From Seminavis robusta (Eukaryota > Bacillariophyta > Bacillariophyceae > Naviculales > Naviculaceae), in NCBI GenBank assembly GCA_903772945.1, contig CAICTM010000300.1, positions 1 through 64,000 of the forward strand: a stretch of 64,000 nucleotides of DNA, written 5' to 3'. Positions 20,160-31,345 of this stretch are shown here, piece after piece; positions within the stretch are counted from its first letter, which is position 1, and each line of letters starts with the position of its first letter. Made by a program: the position numbers and the translations under genes. The notes under the pieces were generated by a model. The model did no database searches. It saw only the letters and a program-made list of their open reading frames with translations, and was not told the origin of the DNA.

Positions 20160-22586
20160 AATTGTACATTATTATCTATACTGCGATCCAATTTTCACGT
20201 ATAACAGCTGACTTCACTTGCTAGGCAATCAAGCTATCTACACCAAACCACACAGTAAAACAGCGTGACAAATCTTTATTCATTTCGGCAAACCAGTCGC
20301 ACCAACGTTTCCTAATCTGTCTATGTTGACGTTAAGTAAATCCACGTCTTTCATTTACATCCGCGCCCACGCTCCCAATCTCGCTGTGATTTTCACTTAG
20401 ATACATATACCCCTGAAAATCAAAAATCGTGAGGCCCCGCTCTTGTCATCTGGTGGAGTAAGATAAATATCATTATATGCACCGTTTCTAATACCCTAAA
20501 TCCCTGCCGCAGCAATTGGGGGATTTCCACAAATCCAATCACACTGTGTTCATTCATGTGTCTACGTACCTTCCCTAAATAATTCAAACGAATCTTTTCC
20601 ATTTGATAAACTTGCAATTTCTAGCGATAGGTATCGTGCACGACTTCCTCTGGCAACTGCCCCTTCCCCCTTTGATACAAGTATACTGTTTCACTATAGC
20701 ATACAAGCCAGCTACACTATACTCCGCTCAATCGTATCAGCGAATACACTCAGGCGAAGAATCCCCGCTTTCTATATTATACTTTCTTTGCATTGAATAT
20801 GTATATATGCGAACTCATTCTCTATTCGCATCGATTCATCTTGAACGTCACAAAATCAAGTTCAGTCAAAACACTCAAAACATCCTCTCATCCTACCTAG
20901 CAGCCACCCATCAACCATCTCGTCCTGCCACGTAAGCTACCTTCTATTTTACCTTCTTCTGTTTGGACAATGTTTTGCACTTTCAAATGGATCCACTCAC
21001 CTTCCTCTTTCGGACTTCATAATTTTCAGAACTTCCTTCACATTTCTTCCCAAACACCCGAGCATCAACACATGTCGTCGCAATCGAACCCCTACTTCCG
21101 CTGGTATCAACAGCAATAAGAAAAAGGGCGGCGGCCAACAAAGCAAGAGGTCCTTTCAATTCTGTGAGCTCCACGCTGTAAATCCCAGCAACCTCAAGTA
21201 AGACGAGAATACCCCTTCCCGGAATGTTCCTCAAGTTCACAGGCTTTGTTGAAAAGAAAGCTACCGGGTGTATGTACAACCGACGCAAAACCACGCCCGT
21301 CAACGGCGTTAAACCCAAAGACATGATGGCCTTTTTCAAGCCCTCTCTGACAAGCACTGATCGAGTGGGTATTCAATTGGTGGACCCCGCTTCTGCTGAT
21401 GGGGAAAAGCTCCTTATGTACGAGGCCACCAAGGTACTGCTTATGACCAAAGAGGCTTTGTTATCATTGCCCCAGAGGTAAGTTGACGAAAAACTGGTGA
21501 ACGTTTGTTGCCCCAGATCCCAACCCCAGAAATGGCCTTGAAGTGGTTCAATGAAATCTTTAAACCGGCCTACATGCAATACGTGTAGACCGGCAAAGAA
21601 GGATGAACCCTTCCTAGTTCTCGACGAACAGGACAAGTGGTACAAGGTCCATGACACCTGGAGTGAGCTGATCACCACTCCGACATCATGACTCACCTTG
21701 TGACGGATTCTTGGATCGATCAAGGCGAATACCGCACTGTATCCGAATTCCTCAAGGACGACAAGGGCATGTGTACTCTATTTGCCTCGTGGTCAACTCC
21801 CGGCTTCACGTCTTACGTCCGTTGGTTTCACCGAAACAACCTTGGATGCATCGGACTCGGTCGCATGCGGGCCATCACTGGTGCCCGTCGCAACATTATT
21901 ACAAGCCACTACGCACGCACACCATCCCCCGCCCCACCTCTACTCCACCAGTTCGCCTTCAAGCTGCCACACGGCCCTTCCCCATGGTTTGCACTACCCC
22001 CCGGCATGAACTTTGAGGCCTTCTTGGGAACCCTTCTGGAAAAGCACCAACAGGAGAACGGTGGTAAGTCTCCAACAGTAGCNNNNNNNNNNNNNNNNNN
22101 NNNNNNNGCTTTCCCGTATAAATCCCCCGTGCCCTCATTTCAAATCCTAATACTGGACCTCCCGATATTATTCGCAAACCATTCCCAGTTCCAATGCAAC
22201 CAAATACGTATCTCCCGTCCACCTGTTCACGAACCACGTCGGCCAAAGTGTCACCTGGGAATAGTCAGAATGATGACACTCCACAAGGTATGAAGAAAGC
22301 TGCCGAACTTGCTCACGATCCATTACCGAATACCCCAGTACCGAAGAAGAGCAGGAAACAGAGAAAAGAAGACACCAAGCTCCCAGCGGAAGCGAACCAA
22401 CCCTCCACTTAACACATACTATCACACAAAACTTTTACAACCTCACATATACCACGTTGACTTCAAAATTGCCAAACCTAAACCCTAAATATAAGCCACA
22501 GATTCATTCATTCTATTCACCATAATCCTGTATTGTAAACGAGTTAAACTAGTACTGGAAACGGAGACGACCCAGAGGGCATATGA
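20160..22586. other. Unassigned region with short open frames and an assembly gap
   Basis: Plus-strand open stretches at 21224-21481 and 21688-22080, and the Pro/Lys-rich 22194-22412, look coding in composition (FLKFTGFVEKKATGCMYNRR; FTSYVRWFHRNN) but I recognise no family. They are interrupted by stops between 21481 and 21688. They may be exons of one gene or a decayed element. Left of 20900 the DNA is AT-rich and empty. Confidence 0.35.
22083..22107. other. Assembly gap, 25 N
   Basis: A run of exactly 25 N interrupts an open stretch. The fixed length suggests a placeholder of unknown true size. Confidence 0.98.
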
Positions 22587-22655
22587 ATACAGTATTTTTG
22601 ATATTTTACGATTTAAAAAAGTCAAAAGCTTTCCCGCCTCTTGGATCTTGGATCT

Positions 22656-23855
22656 AGCGGTAGTTCGCATATCAGAACCTCAAACCATTGGTACAGAAAG
22701 TACAGCAGGACCGTCGTGCCGACATGTACACTACCGCTGTAGAGATCCGTACACTACCGCTGTAGAGCCATTAAGAGCCATTAGCCAATCAGAATCGTTC
22801 TCGACGTGACGTCAGTCGACTGACGTCAGTCGTGCACGTCAGTCGTGCACGATATTTCGCAATCTTTCTCTGTGTCAGCTCGATCAGTCTCCCGTCGTTT
22901 TTTTCCGTGTTGTTTTCGTGTTGTTTCGAAAGACCGACGGAGCATGCATCCAGAGGATTTCGCCAGAGGATTTCGACATCCAGAGGATTTCGAATTTGAG
23001 CGAGATAGTGAAGCAAGACAATAAAACCGAGGTCATCCCTTCCGTATTCAGTAGCCGCAGAGGTACTTCGCAGAGGTGTACTTACCGCATTCAGTAGCCG
23101 CAGATTCAGTAGCCGCAGAGGTACTCCTCACCGCAGCCGAGGACATAGCCGCTTTCATCGCAATCCTCCGAAGACGATGAGTGCGAGTACGAAAGAGGCG
23201 CCGGCTGGTAGCCAGCCCCACCATGCACGGCCCTCAGAACAATTGGAGCAGGAACCAGAGCCCCATGTCCCTCTATCAGGTCAGTGTTGTCAACCGGTGG
23301 TTGGATCCTTCAAAAAAACTGAGTGCCAAGCAGAAAGAAGTCTTTGATAACTCAGTCGAGCACGCAATCGAGCACTATGGTAGCGCCGCCAACACGGACA
23401 AGTTGCCGCTCGCTGCGGAATCATTCGATCAAATGCACTTCAACATGATGCGACAGGGCAACGCTGGTCTCAGGGGTAGGCTGAGGCCCCAGCATGCCAA
23501 AGCTTTGCTCAGAGAGGGGGGTCAGCTGGTTCAGATGGCCGCCATCAATCAACATGCGGCTGGCAAGAGAAAGGCTGCTCCAAAGCAAGGCGGTCTGACC
23601 AAAGCCAAGCTGTTGGACTCCTCCACAAGCTTCGCAGACATGAAGAATTGGGCCAGGGTCCTGGGAAAGTCCATCCAAAAGACAAAGCCGAAGATGAAGG
23701 AGGTTCTGCTGCAGTGCTTTGAGGGCAAGCCAGAAGGCCATGTGTTCCACTCCCACTAGCTAGCTACCCTGGTGGTTGGGCCCCAAGGGGCCCAATCTTT
23801 GTGGTTCTAAGCCCCCTGCGGGGGCTCAACCTTTATTACTAGCAAAAAATTTTTC
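22656..23855 (+). mobile_element. 1200-bp mobile element with GGATCT target-site duplication
   Basis: Copy A reads through this point uninterrupted, with a single GGATCT; copy B has GGATCT on both sides (22650-22655 and 23856-23861), so an insertion of 1200 bp is shown directly. A second, 5'-truncated copy lies at 62344-63215. The left end contains ctaccgct-type short repeats (22730-22765) and two perfect TGACGTCA sites (22807-22814, 22821-22828). It then has CATCCAGAGGATTTCG repeats (22945-22995), an open frame, and two hairpins (23776-23795 and 23810-23826). I found no long terminal inverted repeat, transposase or reverse transcriptase. The superfamily is unknown and the element is probably non-autonomous. 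Confidence 0.8.
23181..23759 (+). CDS. Uncharacterised basic protein of the 1200-bp element
   Basis: A 192-residue open frame lies inside the mobile element. It is rich in Lys, Arg, Gln and Ala, with LSAKQKEVFDNSVEHAIEHY, FDQMHFNMMRQGNAG and AAGKRKAAPKQGGLTKAKLL. No enzyme motif is visible; nucleic-acid binding would fit its charge but is a guess. The second copy near 62.8-63.1 kb encodes the same region with length changes. In that copy an upstream frame starting MSASTKEAPAG at 62550 continues into it, so the true start here may differ from 23181. Confidence 0.45.
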   Translation: MRVRKRRRLVASPTMHGPQNNWSRNQSPMSLYQVSVVNRWLDPSKKLSAKQKEVFDNSVEHAIEHYGSAANTDKLPLAAESFDQMHFNMMRQGNAGLRGRLRPQHAKALLREGGQLVQMAAINQHAAGKRKAAPKQGGLTKAKLLDSSTSFADMKNWARVLGKSIQKTKPKMKEVLLQCFEGKPEGHVFHSH

Positions 23856-23942
23856 GGATCTCACTAATCACGCACAGCGTACATTGTACGGCAGCATTTG
23901 CAGATTTCAGACAACGTGCCTCTGAACCATACCGTAGCGACC

Positions 23943-24598
23943 ATGGCGACGTTTCCTCCCCCTTCAATCGCCGTTGACGGTATCGTTGACAACTGTGAAC
24001 AGGCAGAGATGATGCCAAATTGCGACCCTGCTGTTCCTGTACGAAAGGGTGACTTGACTGAATCATGACATTGCCAAATTTTGGCCCATCGTCGGCTCGA
24101 CTCGACTCACACCGTTTTGCATTCTTCCATAATGTATGTTTTCCATTGTAGATTGTGGAAATGGCAGCCTTGCTATACCATGGCGACACCATTCAAGCGC
24201 GTCATTTGTACCGTCGTTACCGCGAAGGATGTCCCGCCGAAGTCCAGGCCGCGCTAGAGGCATGGTGGGGCCTCGGTCGTGCCATGATGGAGTACGATCT
24301 TGCGCAGATCTGGCCTCGATTGACCCAGTTACAGCAGCAACAACCCAAACCATACTGTAATTATGCCCAAGAAATTGGAACAGCATTGTGTCGTCGTTTG
24401 CTTCCCAAGTTGGCGTCGATTTGGAATAAGAGCAATGCGAGCGTGTTGCTGGGATTGCCACGCCAAGAGTGGAATGTCTTTTTGGAATCTCAGCGCAAAG
24501 CTTTGATCGAGGATGCCAAAAACAAAACTCCAAAGTTGGGATCAGAGCATACAACCGATATTATTGCCTTTTTGGAAAGTCCAACGTTGCGAATCTAA
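23943..24598 (+). CDS. CSN8: COP9 signalosome subunit 8-like protein, copy B
   Basis: Exons are 23943-24038 and 24152-24598 with a 113-bp GT-AG intron, encoding 180 residues. The second exon differs from copy A at six positions by my reading, five of them synonymous and one changing Ser to Ala. The frame is intact, so both copies could be functional, or they could be two alleles. The 1200-bp element ends about 90 bp upstream of this start codon and could have altered its promoter. Confidence 0.78.
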
Positions 24599-26740
24599 TG
24601 GACGACGAGCAGGGAGAGAGTTCACGGATACTGTAGATACACGAATCCAATGCACAAGTTTCTCTTGACAACCTAGCTGCAACCTAATACAGAAAAATAC
24701 TGGAACGTTCCAAAGATGCTGCAGTTGATTTGATAGAGGATCACTGGCGGTGGCAAAGCAGTCATGTTCAACAATAGACGACAGAATGGCGATGGACCCT
24801 GCAAAATTCAGGAGTACTTTTGAAAATAAAACAGCAATTTGAGGTAGCCGACATTGAACCAGGCTCTATTGGCAGCAGAAGCATTTTTTAGTAACGAATC
24901 TGTACATGCAATACTGGAGCAGATATTTTTTGGAAGGTGCGGAGCACAAGAACTGCTGGTACAGTTCATTCCTAACCGTCTATGATTATCAGAGCTTCTA
25001 CCGGTACTCTGAGCGTTTCTCTACTTTTAGAATGGAGCATCTTGTCCATCAAAAGTGCAACCACTCCATGTGAGTGGCGCCCTTTAGAAACCGGGGTAGC
25101 AAGATCACACAAAACCCAAGACCACGGCTACGGTACAAATGTTATCAAGGTAGGGCCCGTTTGGAGCTGACTGTACTACCATAGGCAAAAAAAAGGTAAC
25201 AGCTGCAGGAGGAGGCCGTCTTTGGAGCAGGATTGGATTGGCCTGTAACGCCCATTCTAGCTACCGGTGGCGACTATGAGCCATGGTATCGGGTGAGAGG
25301 AATGAATCTCTCGTACCGGTACACGTGCAGAGTCTCTGCCAGAGCACGAAGTTGGCAACCACGGAACCAGGCCTGCACCACCTATTCTTGACAGATCAAT
25401 TAGTCAGCTTTCCCTCCACTGGCCAATACTGTACGAGGGAAGCTATTTAGCTAGCTACCGGTTCCGGTGCCGGTACCAATAGCTGGCGAAGGCACTGGGC
25501 GTACCGATACTGGGTGTAATACTGCAATGAAGGGTATCGCCAACCACGAAGTTGGCTAGGTTATAATTTTAGTTTTTAGTCTGTGGTCGTAACGTTTTAG
25601 GGTTATGGGTTTCCACAGGTTGAGCCTTTAGCATGGTGAGGTATTGTACTAGTACGGTTCCGGTTCTGGGTAGTAGTAGCTTTAGCTTGGTACAGTAGGG
25701 TTCCAGGTTCTGTTACTAGTAGCTCTAGCTTGGTAGGGTACGGTTCCGGGTCCAGGTATGGTAGTTTAGCAGAGCCATGGTACTTTGACTGGAACTGGGT
25801 ATTATGATGGAAGTTGGGGAAGATCTGAGAGAGTTTGGCATGGTGAGGTACGGTTCCGGGTCCGGGTACTAGCTAGTAGCGGGTCCAGGTATGGTAGTTT
25901 AGCAGAGCCATGGTACTTTGACTGGAACTGGGTATTATGATGGAAGTTGGAGAAGATCTGATAGGACGGCCAGAGCTGTCACTGGCTGGGAACTGGGGAT
26001 GGAGCTAGTTTAGGGAGAACTGTTAGGGCTATGGTATCATTGGCTGGGAAGGAGCTGGGAGAACTGCGACGGAGCCACATCACTAGCTGGGAGAGTTGCT
26101 TGCTAGTAAAGCAAGCTCTTGCCAGTGGCCAAGCAACTGACAGCCCTCATTTCAATTTCAGTGGTTGGCGCCACAGGAGGCCTCTTGTTATATTCCGTTT
26201 GGCTTCCACGATAAAGTCCCACGGGATCGCTCTGTAAAAGAGGAACTTGAGGCTCGACTTTGATAGTCAACAACCTGTCATGCTGGCTTCAGAAGCAACG
26301 AATGAGAAGATTCAATCCAACAAAAATTTAAGTACCAAAATGGACAAATAGACATTTTTGAATCCCACTCCTATAATTGACCTTCTTCTAAATTGAGTAA
26401 TTAGGCCACCGGAAACGTTTCAAAAGCTCTTTTTGTAACGACCGTTTCTCATCTCTGTCTCCGCAGCGTCAATTGCACATGCCGTGGGCACTCCACCAAA
26501 GGAACAAAAAGAGAGACAACTCACATCATCGCAGCAACAAGAGAGTGAGTGGAGTCATCTTCACAGCAGATCGAACCTGGACGACTCTCCCCTTTCTTTC
26601 TCCTGGACAATCGATTCGATTCATCCCATAAAGCTAGCTATTTGCTTGTTGTTTGCCAGGTGTTCATAATTTGGATCGACTTCTTCCCAAGACTCGTTTC
26701 CGTTCTACCACAAGATATCTAGCTAGTACCGGTATTATCC
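24599..26740. other. Intergenic within duplication copy B
   Basis: Mostly the same spacer as in copy A, plus a copy-B-specific stretch at about 25547-26190. That stretch contains an internal direct repeat of about 79 bp (25751-25829 and 25883-25961, period 132) and variants of GGTACGGTTCCGGGTCC. No gene was recognised. Confidence 0.5.
25751..25961. repeat. Direct repeat, two ~79-bp units
   Basis: The units begin TCCAGGTATGGTAGTTTAGC at 25751 and 25883 and are nearly identical for about 79 bp. The stretch is absent from copy A. Confidence 0.85.
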
Positions 26741-28028
26741 ATGAGCATCATGGTGGCGATCAATGGAGACGTAAAGGCCAGCGGCAGGACGATGAGCAGA
26801 AGTAAAAGCAAGCAGTTCACCATGGTGGTTGTCGGATTGGGTCTGATTGCACTTCTATTGCTTCGATCGACGGGTAGTAGCGCTGGCAGCAGTGGATACC
26901 CCAGCGGTTCCATCACCCCGCCAACCACGTACTCCAGCGATCAGAGAGCCACAAGCAATGTGGAATACGACAAGTTTAGCAGTCGGAAACGCAAGCCAGA
27001 GAGACGAATTCGTCAAATTTCTCTCATTGGGGAGAGAAACTCGGGGACTCGGTGGACTTGGAAGTGAGCATCTTTCGTCTTGAGTGACATTGCAGTTGCC
27101 AGCTGCTTATTGGATTATCTAACTCTCTGTGATTATTTCTGGACATATTTTCCTATGTTATCAAGTCATTTGGAAGAATGCTTTAATCATTCCATTCCGG
27201 TGCGTTGTCCATTTGCTACCAGCGAGCTGCCCGAGTTCCCTCATTATTCTCACTGCTTGTTTTTCTTCCTCCTTCTCTCTGCAACAATAGGTTGAGCGAC
27301 ACTTGACTCGATACAAGCACTGGTTCCAATATCCAAACTACACTGCCTACCCTCATGATACCCTAGTCATCGCTCAATTTCGTAACCCTTACGACTGGTT
27401 AAAGGCTATGCAACGGGTGCCTCATCACTCCCCATCACACTTGAAATTAGATTGGAAACCATTCTTGACCACTCCCTGGACGGCACCTCGCTTGGGCGCC
27501 GATATTGAAATTGCAAAAACCATCAATGAATCCAACAATAGTACCGACACGACACCATGCCAACACAACTTTATCTACCAAGATATCGTCTCTTGTGTGA
27601 AGCGTCCTCTTCCCGAATCAGCGTATGATCACAAGCTACGCTTTTCAGAAGACACACCATTTTATGAAATGCGAAATGATGGCAGCGGATTGCCCTTTGA
27701 CAGCATTATGGGCATGCGAGCTGCCAAAATTGAAAACTTTTTGGCCGTTCAGGATTACCCTGGTATTGCCGCCGTTTGGGCTGTCCAATACGAATACTTG
27801 CTACAGCGGGGTACACAACACTTGGTGGATCGCATTTCCGAGTGGACCGGAATCGATCCGAAATGTGAGGCCTTCCAGCCTCAGCTTCGTCGAGACCGAC
27901 CTCTCGAAGCCGAGTTTGTCGAGTACGTTACTGAGCATTTGAATTGGACGGCTGAAGAATTGATTGGGTATGGCAAGTACAAGCAACGCTTGGCACCAAA
28001 GGAACCTGAAACCGAGTCACAAGCTTGA
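26741..28028 (+). CDS. Golgi-type sulfotransferase, type II membrane protein (intact copy B)
   Basis: Exons are 26741-27063, 27166-27199 (only 34 nt) and 27291-28028, all GT-AG and in phase, giving 364 residues. A signal anchor lies at about 28-42 (VVVGLGLIALLLL). The 5'-phosphosulfate-binding-type loop reads LIGERNSGTRW at the end of exon 1. The small exon encodes HLEECFNHSIP. The 3'-phosphate-binding-type motif VIAQFRNPYDWLKAM is in exon 3. These are the PAPS-binding features of membrane sulfotransferases; the acceptor, perhaps a cell-surface polysaccharide, is unknown. Copy A at 18493 is a pseudogene, so this is the only complete copy here. Confidence 0.8.
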
Positions 28029-28370
28029 GCCATTGCGGGCGCTGCTGGGAACATGGAGCTTGTTCATCTCTTAGTTCATATTGTCTCAAAACGATAATTA
28101 GAGTATTAGATCCATCTAGTCTAATTGTAGCTAACAGAATCGTTTGTATCGTCAAGTCTGGAGTTTGCTTCAATACAGTATCCTTGTCTTGGAACGAATA
28201 AGACATGGACAACACAGATGGTTGGAGCCGTGGAGGTCGTAACGTCAATCGGAGGTACACCACGGCGAGCACTGGTTCTTCCCAATCAATTGCACCGAAG
28301 CACACAAGAAAAACCGTCTTCAACTGCCTTACACATAGGTACCGGTATCGACGCAGGCAGCATGCTTTGC
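28029..28370. other. Intergenic, convergent gene ends
   Basis: This lies between the sulfotransferase and the epimerase-like gene. No feature was recognised. Confidence 0.5.
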
Positions 28371-29212
28371 TTAGTTCCCATTCACAAAAGATGCATACTT
28401 GAGGTTGGCAATGGCAGCTCTCTTGTCTTCAGCCTTGAACACACCTCCACCAGCAACAAGCACGTTTGCTCCGGCAGCAATGAGCTCAGCAGCATTTTTC
28501 TCGCTCACCCCTCCGTCAACGGATATATGAAGATCAGGCTTCAGTGCTCTCAAAGCTCTGATCTTCTCAATAGCGGTCGAAAGATACTTTGGTCCACCAT
28601 ATCCTGGATTCACCAGCATTACCACTGCTACTTGGCACTGATCCAGAACGTGCCGAACTGCACTAATTGGTGTTCCCGGGTTGAGCACCACACCTGGGGC
28701 GACACCAGCCTTATCGATCATGTTGATAACTGCCCCCAACTGGAGCGTGGATTCGGGATGAACAGACAAAATATCAGCTCCAGCCTTTACAAAATCAGGA
28801 ACCCTATGCTCGGGCTCGATGCATCCCAGCTTGACATCAAAAACCACATTGTTCGGAAACGCTTCGCGGCAAGCTGCAACCATGGGAGCTCCAAATGAGA
28901 TTTTTGGTACCATACGACCGTCCTGAATCTGCAAAGAGAAAATGAAAGTGTCAGGTTCACTGGCAAATGGCCATCCAATTGGAAAACGTCATTCGCGCCG
29001 CTCTGCTTCAGGCTTGGACTCACCGAGAAGTGCAACCACTCCGCACCTGCTTCGACTGCCTCCGACAAGTCCTTGCCAAGGTTAAGGAAGTCTGCTTTGG
29101 CCACGCTTGGTGAAACAATTATGTTTTGGCTGTTCCCAAGCGAAAGAGCATTGCTCACGCTCCAAACAGAGGCAAGGCAAGGCAACAGCGCAACAGTGAT
29201 GGATCTTGTCAT
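28371..29212 (-). CDS. Ribulose-phosphate 3-epimerase-like protein with altered active site
   Basis: Exon 1 is 29212-29024 and exon 2 is 28928-28371, with a 95-bp GT-AG intron, giving 248 residues. A hydrophobic signal sequence (about 5-22, SVSNALS) suggests export to the ER or plastid. The barrel matches RPE throughout: IIVSPSVAKADF, EWLHFSIQDGRMVPK, PEHRVPDFVKAGADILSVHPE, GVVLNPGTPISAV, VNPGYGG, SVDGGVSEKNA, GANVLVAGGGVF. However the canonical H-x-D-x-x-D-G reads HFSIQDG (Asp to Ser), the canonical DVHLM His position reads DVKLG (His to Lys), and the first-strand PSILSADF Ser is Lys. The His of the first motif and the VDGG Asp remain. Metal-dependent epimerase activity is therefore doubtful. 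It is probably a paralogue with another role, alongside a canonical RPE elsewhere. Confidence 0.82.
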
Positions 29213-31345
29213 GGTACCGAGAGAGCTTCTGGCCTGAATGGAAAAGGAGATTGGACTTTCCTGTCACAGAACAATTATAAGAATGAGAGCAATGACAACC
29301 CTTTCGATTGGGACATTGGGACCTCTGTTTGGATCTTCTCGTGTCAAAGGAAGAACCAAGAATTTTAGCCACGTCATACTTTTTTTCCGACGTCACGCAG
29401 AAAAATTTCCATTTGATGGTTTTCACTTGTATTGTGTCAATCTGATAGATTGTGAGTTTGAATCGAATCATGCAACTATTTTAATTAAAACCCCTGATTA
29501 TGTCCTTTCGGCAGATTGCGTCACTTAAAACTGTTTGTTGCTAAAAATACTTTCGTTTGTGTCTTTTCGCAGATTTCTACTATTTGTTGACTTGGACCAC
29601 TCTTGGTCTTGGGGCCAAAAAATGTCATTTCACCTTTGTGAACCAAATGGCTGATAATCACTCAAATTGACTCAAATCCCAATTCCAGCCTCAATTAGCC
29701 AGCAAAGTTGAGTGAACCTCTCGGATTGGCTTGGCTGGGCCTCTGGCTAGCTAGATCCAGCCGTCACATAGACTGAGACTACATACAGTACTAAGACTAT
29801 GGCCTACTAGCTAGCATCTAGCTAGCTAGACCCGTGTTTCTGTACCAAATCCAGTGTCCTCGAGATTTCCCCACATGTACATGTATGTAGCTAGCTAGTG
29901 TGGTGCGTGCGGCATCTGCCAGAGTAGGCATCATCCTTGGCTTCGGACCGTAGCCCCAGCCATTGAGAGACATTTCTGTAGCAGGAGGAACACGGCGACG
30001 GGTACCGGTGCCGTTACTGCCATACGGTAGCGCCAAGGGGGTGGGGGTTATAAAAAGAGGAATGAACAGCTGAACACAAAGAACGAAAGAAAGAAGTAAG
30101 TGATCTTTGCTCTGAACACTCCTACCGATAACATGAGTGCTGGCTGTACCGTAACACCGTAACACCCGCCCCGACCCCTGTAATGGCTTACCATCAACCT
30201 CAAGACCGCGACAGATCATCCGAAGGGTTTCTTTGCTGAAAGACTCGCTGCTGACCAGGATCGGAATCACCAAGGTCTTGACCTGTTATTGCTTTTTGCT
30301 TGAGGATTTGTAGATTGCATTTGATCGAGTGACCTGACCGTCCGTGGATGGTTCCCTTGATCAAGACCATTGTCTTGGCCTGATAAGCATTCATGCAGCA
30401 GCAACTATGAATGGTCTTGGTCTGTTTCTTGCATCCATCTGATAGAATGGATGGTCGCGGGCTCTCTGAACGATTGATCATTCGACTCCACTCATTCGAT
30501 TGGAATGAATACGATGATCCAATCTGCTGGTACCTACCATCAGAGAAAACATCACTTCTCGCCATCATCCTTGATACCGTATTAGTATCTTACTCATTCG
30601 CCCTAAAAGTTGCAGGCAAGAAGCAAGTACAAGTACAAGTACAAGACTTGTAAAGTTTCCTGAAATCTGAAATTGGCCCCTAAAAATTACATGTTCAAGT
30701 GAACTCGAAAGGACTACCAAACTTGTGGCCGTCTATTTTTCATACTATAGTCCGTGCACCTCCCTTCCCTCTCTGTTGGCCTGATGTGGCTAGCACAACT
30801 GGATCATTGGCCAACCTTTGTTATGCTACCGGTACTGTACCGCTAACTTGCATCTCGATGCCACTGCACGAGTATCTTGCAACTTGCCGGTTGCCTCCGT
30901 GCTACAGCTGTAGTACTCCGTACCATACGGTACGTACGGAAGACCTGTACTACAGTAGACAGTACGGTAGTAACACTCCGCTGGTGCCACGAATTTTTTG
31001 AAACGACAGCTCACTTCTCCTGCATCCTGCTTCCACAAAAGAGGAGACCGGTATCATAAATCACAAAATCAAAGATTCTCTTCCAATGCTCCGCACGTTA
31101 AATATCAAGTTTTCTTGAAAGTCATCCTTCTTAGACACGATAACGATTTCAAGGTCGCGCAAGAAGCTCACAAGAAAGAGGAAGACAACGGACACGAAGA
31201 TTGCTTCCGGCTATGTTGTGGTACGACTCCTTCAAAGATTCTCAGATCAAAGATCTCTCTATCTCACAATTTCAATCTGTGCTGACAGCGAAAACACATT
31301 TTAAAACAACCCAACCAACCAACCAACCAACCAACCAACACAACA
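29213..31345. other. Intergenic, divergent promoters of the epimerase-like and expansin-like genes
   Basis: A 2.1-kb stretch with no supported gene. It holds a GTACAA microsatellite (about 30623-30647), CTAGCTAG clusters (29750-29900), palindromic GTAC-rich DNA (30900-30975) and, next to the expansin-like start, a (CCAA)n tract at about 31311-31339 that probably lies in the 5' untranslated region. Confidence 0.5.
31311..31339 (+). repeat. (CCAA)n microsatellite in the presumed 5' UTR
   Basis: About seven CCAA units end 6 bp before the expansin-like ATG at 31346. Confidence 0.85.

Larger units (their letters stand above)
22587..27515. repeat. Segmental duplication, copy B
   Basis: This is homologous to 16202-19266. 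Relative to copy A it carries a 1200-bp insertion (22656-23855) flanked by GGATCT direct repeats, and extra sequence at about 25547-26190. Its sulfotransferase gene is complete, extending past the homologous part to 28028. Confidence 0.9.

Noticed and set aside
22656-22765. Long terminal inverted repeats of the 1200-bp element
   Set aside because: AGCGGTAG at the left end is the reverse complement of nearby CTACCGCT, but no matching inverted copy exists at the right end.
30240-30660. Possible small gene or RNA near the TCTTGG/CTTGACC repeats
   Set aside because: Only short unsupported frames and simple repeats; no tRNA or snRNA structure could be drawn.
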